Assembly: GCA_902779075.1 (NCBI GenBank)
Contig: CACZAK010000181.1
Span: 1 to 12,807, forward strand
From: an uncultured bacterium
GTDB lineage: Bacteria > Verrucomicrobiota > Kiritimatiellia > RFP12 > UBA1067
DNA: 12,807 nucleotides
Direction: 5' to 3'
The notes beneath the pieces were generated by a model. It was not told the DNA's origin. It saw only the letters and a program-made list of their open reading frames with translations, and made no database searches. Position 1 is the stretch's first letter. Every line of letters starts with the position of its first letter. Of this stretch, positions 1-7,400 are shown piece by piece. Made by a program: the position numbers and the translations under genes.

Positions 1-589
1 GTTCATCAAGGGCGTCCGCGCTCTCTGCGACGAGAAGAACCTTATCATGATCGTCGACGAAGTGCAGGCCGGCATGGGCCGCACCGGAACGTGGTTTGCA
101 TGGCAGGGCTACGACGTCAAGCCCGATCTCTTCACTTGTGCCAAGGCGCTTGCCGGCGGGCTTCCGATGGGCGCGCTCGTCTCGAACGCGAAGTTCGCCG
201 ACGTTCTCGCCGCGCCGAGCCACGCTTCTACCTTCGGCGGCAATCCCGTTGCCGCGGCCGCGGCGCTCGCCGTTATCGGCGTGATCGAAAGTGAAGGGCT
301 TCTTGCGAAGGCGACCGAAATCGGCACGCTTCTTCGCGAGGCGCTTCAGGGCTTCGTCGACAAGTACGACAAGATCCTCGAGGTGCGCGGCAAAGGGCTT
401 ATGCTCGGTCTTGTCGTCGATGCAGACGCGAAGGAAGTCGTCGAAGCGCTTCAGGCGCAGGGTCTTCTCGCCCTTACCGCCGGTCCCCACGTCGTCAGGT
501 TCCTCCCGCCGCTCGTCCTCAAGGAGTCCGATCTCGAAGAGGCGGTCGACATGATCTCCGACGCGCTCGACTGCACGTTCGGCGAGTGA
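1..589 (+). CDS. argD: Acetylornithine/ornithine-type aminotransferase, C-terminal part (5' end outside window)
   Basis: This is a PLP-dependent class III (fold type I) aminotransferase, probably acetylornithine aminotransferase, which moves the amino group from glutamate to N-acetylglutamate semialdehyde in arginine biosynthesis (cytoplasm). The reading frame is open from base 2, so about 195 C-terminal residues of a family usually near 400 are seen. The motif IVDEVQAGMGRTG carries the Asp that contacts the PLP ring nitrogen. FTCAKALAGGLPMGA contains the Schiff-base lysine. ASTFGGNPVAAAAALAVI is the conserved downstream Thr/Gly-Asn-Pro segment, and VRGKGLMLGLVV begins the small C-terminal domain. 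The spacing of these motifs fits ArgD better than GabT or HemL, but other class III members (ornithine or GABA aminotransferases) cannot be excluded without the N-terminus. Codon use is GC-rich, as in lysS and tyrA. No terminator is obvious just after the TGA. Confidence 0.85.
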   Translation, partial: FIKGVRALCDEKNLIMIVDEVQAGMGRTGTWFAWQGYDVKPDLFTCAKALAGGLPMGALVSNAKFADVLAAPSHASTFGGNPVAAAAALAVIGVIESEGLLAKATEIGTLLREALQGFVDKYDKILEVRGKGLMLGLVVDADAKEVVEALQAQGLLALTAGPHVVRFLPPLVLKESDLEEAVDMISDALDCTFGE

Positions 590-614
590 CGCGGATTAGA
601 GTTGCCTGAGCTTG

Positions 615-858
615 GCTGGTTTGCCTGACATCGTGCGGCTTTGTTTCGGGCAACCGTGCTCGCCTTGACCCGACCTTCCGCTGTGGCGCGTTTTTCTTCG
701 TAGCATCTGCGCTCGCCGACGTCCCGTCGACTCGCTTACTCTTCCGGCAGAAAACGTATGTAGCCGAAACACCCTGCCGCTAACTTGGAAAGCACCACGC
801 TAGCGCCCGCTTACGCGGCTCGGCCTGCGGCCTCGGTGGATATGCCATCTTGGCGGCG
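615..858 (+). repeat. Left copy of long inverted repeat (segments A-B-C)
   Basis: This region matches the reverse complement of 8278-8880 in three collinear blocks. Segment A 615-667 pairs with 8824-8880 (shared core TGCGGCTTTGTTT, then CGGGCAACCGTGCTCGCCTTG apart from a 4-base insertion on the right). Segment B 669-738 pairs with 8412-8481; I count about 61 of 70 matching bases. Segment C 794-858 pairs with 8278-8341, differing by two substitutions and one single-base indel over 65 bases. Here A and B are separated by one base. In the right copy they are about 340 bases apart. The stretch between B and C (739-793) is only weakly similar to its counterpart, apart from a CTAACTTGGAA-like end. 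No direct target duplication is evident outside the repeats. Confidence 0.85.
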
Positions 859-870
859 TTTCAAAATTCG

Positions 871-893
871 CCGCTCCATTCGGAGCGGTTTTT
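871..893 (+). terminator. Intrinsic terminator insulating the cassette
   Basis: A perfect 7-bp GC-rich stem (CCGCTCC 871-877, GGAGCGG 882-888) with a 4-base loop (ATTC) is followed by TTTTT (889-893). This is the classic Rho-independent shape. Four A residues at 864-867 could let it work on the other strand too. It lies between the left repeat and the cassette promoter, so it would stop readthrough from the aminotransferase side. Confidence 0.8.
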
Positions 894-901
894 GGTATAA
901 T
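893..901 (+). promoter_or_regulatory. Extended -10 promoter for the three-gene cassette
   Basis: TGG followed by TATAAT (896-901) gives a perfect -10 hexamer with the extended TGn element. No -35 is recognisable at 16-18 bp upstream, where the terminator stem lies. Predicted transcription start is near 908, leaving a leader of about 40 nt before the ATG at 950. The same TGGTATAAT string precedes lysS and, on the minus strand, the lipoprotein gene. Confidence 0.7.
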
Positions 902-949
902 TACAACGTTTTAAGGGAATGTAAATGTATAAACAATGGGAGGCATCCG

Positions 950-1189
950 ATGAAACTTGCTGTCCATGAAATGACAGGCCGAGAACTGGAGTTTGCCGTC
1001 TATTGCATTGAGAATGTCGCGGCAGCGCTTGGCAAGTCGTCGGGCGATGTCTATCGCGCATTGTCTGGCGACGGTGGCATTTTGCACCAGTATATCGTGC
1101 CAAGCTATGATGTCCTCCACACGCAAGGGAAAGATTACATAGTAAACGACATCATGGAAGTTATGTCGGAAAGAGGGGTGTTGGTTTGA
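950..1189 (+). CDS. DUF3791-type small protein (79 aa)
   Basis: A 79-residue acidic, helical protein without a signal peptide or membrane segment. EFAVYCIENVAAALG (residues 14-28) and YDVLHTQGKDYIVNDI (53-68), ending in a short charged helix, are the hallmarks I know from the DUF3791 family. That family is small, of unknown function, and frequent in gut bacteria. Its members often stand beside genes for DUF3990, a putative ADP-ribosyltransferase-like family. The ATG at 950 is chosen because GGGAGG at 938-943 is a good ribosome-binding site; the frame is open further upstream, but only through repeat DNA. The stop overlaps the start of the next gene, so the two are translationally coupled. No enzymatic residues stand out. 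A toxin-antitoxin or regulatory role is possible from family context only. Confidence 0.75.
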   Translation: MKLAVHEMTGRELEFAVYCIENVAAALGKSSGDVYRALSGDGGILHQYIVPSYDVLHTQGKDYIVNDIMEVMSERGVLV

Positions 1190-1395
1190 CGGCCAATAAG
1201 AATCTCCTCAGGATGAAGTTTGCCCGCGTGATTGAGGCATACGCCGCGCGGACGGGTTGCTCGCTTGACGAGGCGTTGGACAAATTCTATCGCTCGCAGA
1301 CATACGAGCTTATGCGCGATGGCGTGTCCGACATGCATTGCATGAGCGATTCCTATCTTGTGGATGAGCTGGTTGATGAGGTTAAATCTCTTTAA
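1186..1395 (+). CDS. Small DUF3791-companion protein (69 aa, TTG start)
   Basis: A 69-residue protein whose TTG start (1186-1188) overlaps the TGA of the preceding gene. AGGGGTG just upstream (1174-1180) is a plausible ribosome-binding site. ATG at 1213 (residue 10) is the alternative start, but it has a weaker upstream signal. The segment FYRSQTYELMRDGVSDMHC followed by MSDSYLVDEL (residues 34-62) resembles small unnamed proteins that I have seen next to DUF3791 genes. I know of no biochemical role for them. It is soluble and helical, with conserved-looking Met-His-Cys. Together with the first gene it forms a tight pair ahead of the LRR gene, and the usual DUF3990 partner is not present. Function unknown. 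Confidence 0.7.
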   Translation: MTANKNLLRMKFARVIEAYAARTGCSLDEALDKFYRSQTYELMRDGVSDMHCMSDSYLVDELVDEVKSL

Positions 1396-1403
1396 AGCGA
1401 CTC

Positions 1404-4400
1404 ATGAAGTGCACATCCATCATCAAAACCATCTTCGCTGCTTTTGTGTTGGCGGCAGACGGCACATGGGCGGACACTTGGACTGATCCCGACACAGGCT
1501 ACACTTGGACGTATAAGATTTCCGGTGATACAGCTGAGATTACGGGATCATACAGTTATAATTCGAATTCATACACAATTCCATGCATCTCGCCGTTGCC
1601 TGTTGGCAACATGGTTATTCCAGATGCTCTTGGTGGTAGGCCCGTTACGACAATCGGGATTTCTTCATTTATCCGTTGTAAAGGGTTAACGAGCATAACG
1701 ATACCAGATTCAGTGATAACCATCGGGGATGACGCTTTCTACGAGTGCAGCGGGCTTACGAGTATAATAATACCAGACTCAGTAACGAGCATCGAGGGAT
1801 TTGCGTTTTATGGATGCAGTAGGTTGATAAATGTGGATATACCTGACAGTGTGACAACTATCAGCTCAATAGCTTTTGTTGGGTGCAGTTCATTAGGCAG
1901 TATTAATATTCCCGCGAGTGTGACAAATATTAGCTGGGGATCGTTTGCGCCAATTACTCCAGATTCAAATGGCCTCACTAATATTTCTGTATCGGTCGGG
2001 AACACGAAATATAAATCTATCAATGGTTTATTGCTATCGATAGAAGGCACTGCACTATTAAAAGGTATTAACGGCGAGGTTGTTATCCCTGATGGGGTGA
2101 CAAGCATAGAGTTCGGGGCTTTTGCCGGATGTGGTTCATTGAAAAGCGTGACAATCCCCAACAGTGTGGTAAGCATAAGTGCACAAGCATTTGACACATG
2201 CATCTCTTTGACAAATATTGTGATACCAGCAAGTGTGACGAATATTGAGCAGAATGTATTTGCGGGCTGTGATAGGCTTTTGTCGATCGAGGTCGAGGAC
2301 GGAAACCCGTCGTATCAATCTGTCGGAGGAATATTGTTGACAAAGGACGGAACAAGGCTGGTGACTGTCCCGGGCGGTATGACAAGCGTGTCAATTCCTG
2401 ACGGCGTTGAGAGTGTTGGGGATTGTGCGTTTGAAAATTATGGTTATTTGACAAGTGTTACGATGCCTGAAAGTGTAAGGAGCATTGGATACTGCGCGTT
2501 CTATGGGTGCAATTCGCTGACGAACGTGACGATACCCGTGGGTATGATGAGCATTGGGGATCTAGCATTTGAAGGTTGTGACGATTTGCTTTATGACAGG
2601 ACAACAATTCCTGGTGCTAAACTAATAGATGGTTGGGCAGTTGGCTACGTGAAAGGACTTCGTGATTTGGATTTGACAGGGGTTCGAGGCGTTGGGGCTG
2701 GGGCATTTGATGGCTGTGATTCTCTGACTAATGTGATGATATCAGGCAGCGTTAAGCACGTCGGTCATTCTGCGTTTTTTGGTTGCGAGGCATTGATAAA
2801 CGTGGTAATAGAGGATGGTGTTGAAAGCTTTGGATATTGTGCTTTTTCAGAATGCAACGCATTAACAAGCGTTACATTGCCGGCTAGTGTTACAAATATT
2901 GGATCGGCTGCGGCTTTTACTAGATGTGGAGGGATGATGTCATATGAAGTGGCGAATGATAATCCATCGTATAAGTCTGTTTCTGGTTTGTTGTTGACGA
3001 AAGACGGGAAGACTCTTGTTTGCGGGATAAATGGTGATGTGACTATTCCTGACGGTGTTACTAGCATCGGTAATTCTGCATTTGAAGGTTGCGGTAGGTT
3101 GACAAATGTGAAAATACCTAATGGAGTGGTGTGGATAGGGTCGTATGCATTCGGGGGGTGTAGCGGTCTGACGAGTGTGACATTACCTGACAGCGTTACG
3201 CGCATTGGGACTTATGCGTTCGCCAATTGTAGCAGTTTAGTGAGCGTGGAGATTCCTGATGGTGTGACAGGCGTCTGGGCAGAGACCTTCTTGGGTTGCA
3301 GTGGATTAGCTGCAGTAACGATACCGGAAGGTGTGCGATTGTTGCTTCTATCTTTTAATGGCTGCTACAATTTGTCTCGTATTATTTTTGAAGGAGATGC
3401 GCCAGTTTGCTGGACACCCTTTATAGGCGTGGCGTCTAATTGTGTCGCTTATGTTAAAAAAGATTCTGTGGGTTGGGGCGTTGACATACCTGGTGAGTGG
3501 AATGGAATTCGTATTGAATACATAGACGCTATGATTGATCCTGTTTTGGAGAGTCTTTTTGAGTGGAGAGTTATGGACGGCGAAGTTGAGATTACAAAAT
3601 ACATTGGGGAAGAGTCCAGTGTTGCAATCCCTTCTACGATAACAGGGATGCCAGTAGTTAGGGTTGGCGACAGGGCATTCGAGGGGTGTTCAACTGTGGT
3701 GAATGTTACAATTCCTAATGGCGTTACGAGAATTGGGGGCGGCGCCTTTTGGGGTTGCAGTGGGTTGACAAGCGTGACAATCCCCGACAGCGTTATGAGC
3801 ATCGGGTCGTCTGCGTTTTACAGTTGTAGAGGGCTTACGAGCGTGACGATTGGCGATGGTGTGAGGAGCATCGGGTCATCTGCGTTCTACGGCTGTAGCG
3901 GGCTTAATTTGTTTATCGTGGCAGCAGGCAATCCCTCCTATAAGTCTGTTTCGGGTTTGCTGCTGACTAAGGATGGCAAGACTCTTATAGCAGGTATTAA
4001 TGGCGATGTGACGATTCCGGACGGCGTGACAAGCATCGGATATGCGGCGTTCTACTGCTGCAGCGGGTTGACTAGCGTGACAATCCCCGACGGCGTGACG
4101 AGTATCGGGAGTTATGCATTCTACCACTGTAGCGGGCTTACGAGTGTGGCAATCCCAGACAGCGTAACGAGCATAGGAGAAATGTCGTTCACCGGATGCA
4201 GTGGGCTGACCAGCGTGACGATACCCGATGGTGTGACGAAGATCGGGGAGTGTGCGTTTTCAGGATGCAGCAGACTTACGAGCGTGACGATACCCGATTC
4301 GGTGACGATTATCGGAGGGTGGGTGTTTTCAGGCTGCAGCAGTCTTACTAACGTGATGCTTGGTGCTTGTGTGACGAGTATTAATGACGGGGTGTTCAGC

Positions 4401-7400
4401 AATTGCCGCCAATTAACGAGCGTGACAATACCCAATGGCGTGACGAGCATCGCAAGATGGGCATTTGAAGGATGCGACAACCTCAAGAGCGTGACCATTC
4501 CTGAAAGTGTTACTAGCATCGGGGCTTCTGTGTTTGATGGTTGCAGTGGGCTTGAGAGCGTTTACATTACTAATCTTGCAAAGTGGAACGATATTTCGTT
4601 TGGCTCGTTTGATGCTAACCCACTTTATTATGCTCATGATCTTTATCTCAATGGTTCCTTGGTTGCGAATTTGACGATTCCTGAGGGTGCGGCACAGATC
4701 AATGATTATGCATATTGCGGCTGCACCAACCTTACATGCGTGGCGATGCCAGGTAGTGTTACGAATATAGGGCATATGGCGTTCTCGGGTTGTAGCGGAC
4801 TGACGAGTGTGGCGATACCTGGCAGCGTTGTGAGTATCGGAGCTTGCGCGTTCAACGATTGTAGCCAGTTGACGAGCGTGACAATACCTGACAGTGTTGC
4901 AAATATTGGGAGCGAGGCGTTCTCTGGTTGTAGCAGAATTGCAGATGTGGTGATTGGCAGTAGCGTGACAAGTATCGAGGATTCTGCGTTTTATGGTTGC
5001 GGCTCGCTTGTTTCTGTGACGATACCTGCAGGCGTAGTATGCGTTGGAGATGAAGCTTTTCATGGTTGCAGGCAGTTGACAGAGCTAACAATGATAGACG
5101 GTGTGACTATCATTGGGGATGGGGTGTTCTCAAGTTGTACAGCCCTGACAAATGTGGCAATTCCAGGCTCGGTGACAAACATTGGTGCGTATGCGTTCTA
5201 CAATTGCACAAATCTTGAAGAGGTTGTGTTTAACGAGGGATTGCAGAAAATAGAAAGTGGCGCTTTTGCCAAATGTGGAAAACTTAGAGCTGTTTCGCTG
5301 CCGACCACGCTTGTCTCTCTTGGTGATCGATTGGCGCCGGCGAGGATCGCGGATGAACGTGATTCTGAATTGTTTTTATATGTCGATGATTTTCTTGCTA
5401 ATGGTGTAAGCTTTGCCTACGATGCTGCTGGCTTTGAAGTTGTGTACGATAGCGGCAATGGTTTTGAAGAGACAAATACTGGCGACAGCGAGACTCAGAT
5501 TGAAAAGCATGGGACGAATGAAACTTTTTGGGCGACGGCCTTGTTTAGTGGAGAGAGTAATGGATGGCCTTTTACATGCAACTGTTCCAATAATTATTTC
5601 AGTTCGAAGTGCTTCGAAAGAAACGGGCAGAATGTATATGTGTCTACAATTTCTGCGTCAAACTCAGAATGTGCCTTCTTTGGTATTAATGATGCTATGG
5701 GCGCGTTTGAGGGTTGTAAGAAGCTTGAAAGCATTTCGCTGAGTTTTGGATTGCGCGAGATTGGGGCTGGCACGTTCAAGGATTGCATTTCGCTTGGAAG
5801 TTTAGATATTCCTGACAGCGTGGTTTCGATTGGCGGGCATCGCGAACATGTAGAACAGACACTGTCCAACACGTGGTGTAGTGTGGTTGATAAATTGCAA
5901 GTGGACGACCAGTTGCCTGATGTTTTGTCAAGTGAGCAACGTGTAAGTTGCTCTGGTGACAATAGCACATATGAAGGTTCGGGATTTGTGCAAGGTTGCA
6001 CAAGCTTGACCAACATCGTCTTGTCGTCTTCTCTTTCGTATCTTGGGCCGTATTCATTTGCTGGATGCACGAGTTTGAGTGAGATTGAGTTGCCAGATTC
6101 ATTGCGCACAATTAATGAAGGAACTTTCAGCGGGTGCAGCGCATTGGAAACTGTTAGATTGCCGGAATCGTTGGACTTGATAGGCGGCTATGAATTCACG
6201 TCTTGTAGCAGTAGAGTCCATTCGTATGATTCGCTTAGCCAAAATGGAGTGGGGCCGAGTACGATTACCAGCGATCAAGAAATTTCTGTCCAGTATGACG
6301 AGGAGGGTGGTGTTCTATATTCTGATATGCTGGTGTTAAACGGAGCGCCTAGTTGCTTGTCCCGCTATGTAAAAACCAATGTCACGCGTAATGCTGACGA
6401 CACTTTCACTGTTGAAGAAATACTCGTCGCAAACAACCTGACTACTAACGTAACTTCATACGTCGCAGGGTATGATGACATCGACTTGGACAATCGCTGG
6501 CAGGATGGTGTGGATACGGTGTTTGTTCCGAAGCGCCGACAGGTCGTTGTTGATAGCGATGGCTGCGATCGTCTTGGAGAGTTGATGGACTTCATCGGTG
6601 CAAAATGTTCTGGGATGGACGGGGGGGTGATGACAGCGAGACGCCGGTTTTATCCAGATGCGCCTGTTTACAACGGAAAGATCTTTGCACCGGAGTCTGG
6701 CGTATTCTTTGGTTGCAGAAATCTGAGGGCAATTGTCCTGCCGAACACCGTACGGCGCATCGCTGATTATGCATTTTACAATTGTAGTGATCTTGAGACT
6801 ATAAACGTTCCGGATTCGCTGGCGGTCGTCGGGTACAGGGCGTTCGGCGGGACAACGAATCTGCCTGAAGTTGGCGCACCTTGGCTTCGCTATCCTGGCT
6901 GGATTGACGACATGGTTGACGATGGGCACCCATATGACGAAATTGCAGATGTCTTTGATGTTGTTCGTGGTATGGTTTACAGCGTGAAAGCCGATCTATC
7001 CGAGGAAGAGAAACTATACGTGGCCCGGGTTGCCGCAAGCAGTGTGATATATGCTCTTGAGCAATTCTGCATTGCAGACTCGGGCGATCCTTTCGAGGGA
7101 ATTGACAACATGCTTGCAATGACGGCTGAAATTTTCAATGCCGTAGGCATAACGGATCTTGACTCCAACGAAAGGTCATTGCTAATCGACAATGTCGTTT
7201 ATTGTGTTGAGCGACTGTATCGGCGCATATCTGGCAGTGAAGTCAACGGCAGAACAGTTGATGTCTCGCCCATAAATTCCTTCAGTGGCCTTGGTAATGC
7301 CATGGCGGGGCTGTCAGAAGTATTTCATTCGGTCGGACGCGCCCTTGCGGACGAAGAACGTGTTAGATATGCATGTGTTGCAACGGCAAGCGCGGCCTCC

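Larger units (their letters stand above)
590..949. other. Intergenic region with the left copy of a compound repeat, a terminator and a promoter
   Basis: These 360 bases lie between the aminotransferase stop and the first small gene, and I see no credible gene in them. They hold repeat segments A (615-667), B (669-738) and C (794-858), all found again in inverted orientation downstream of the LRR gene. These are followed by an intrinsic terminator (871-893) and an extended -10 promoter (893-901). An open frame can be drawn upstream of 950 into the repeat. Its translation there is low-complexity and has no start signal, so I treat it as chance. Confidence 0.7.

Noticed and set aside
785..949. 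N-terminal extension of the DUF3791-type protein into the repeat
   Set aside because: The ATG at 950 has a good ribosome-binding site and lies downstream of the predicted promoter. The extension would be encoded by repeat and terminator DNA.
1808..6111. Series of antisense open frames across the LRR gene with repeating 'LVTPSGIVTLV'-like translations
   Set aside because: They are the reverse complement of the 69-bp LRR repeats. The absence of stops follows from repeat codon bias, and they have no ribosome-binding sites or independent promoters.
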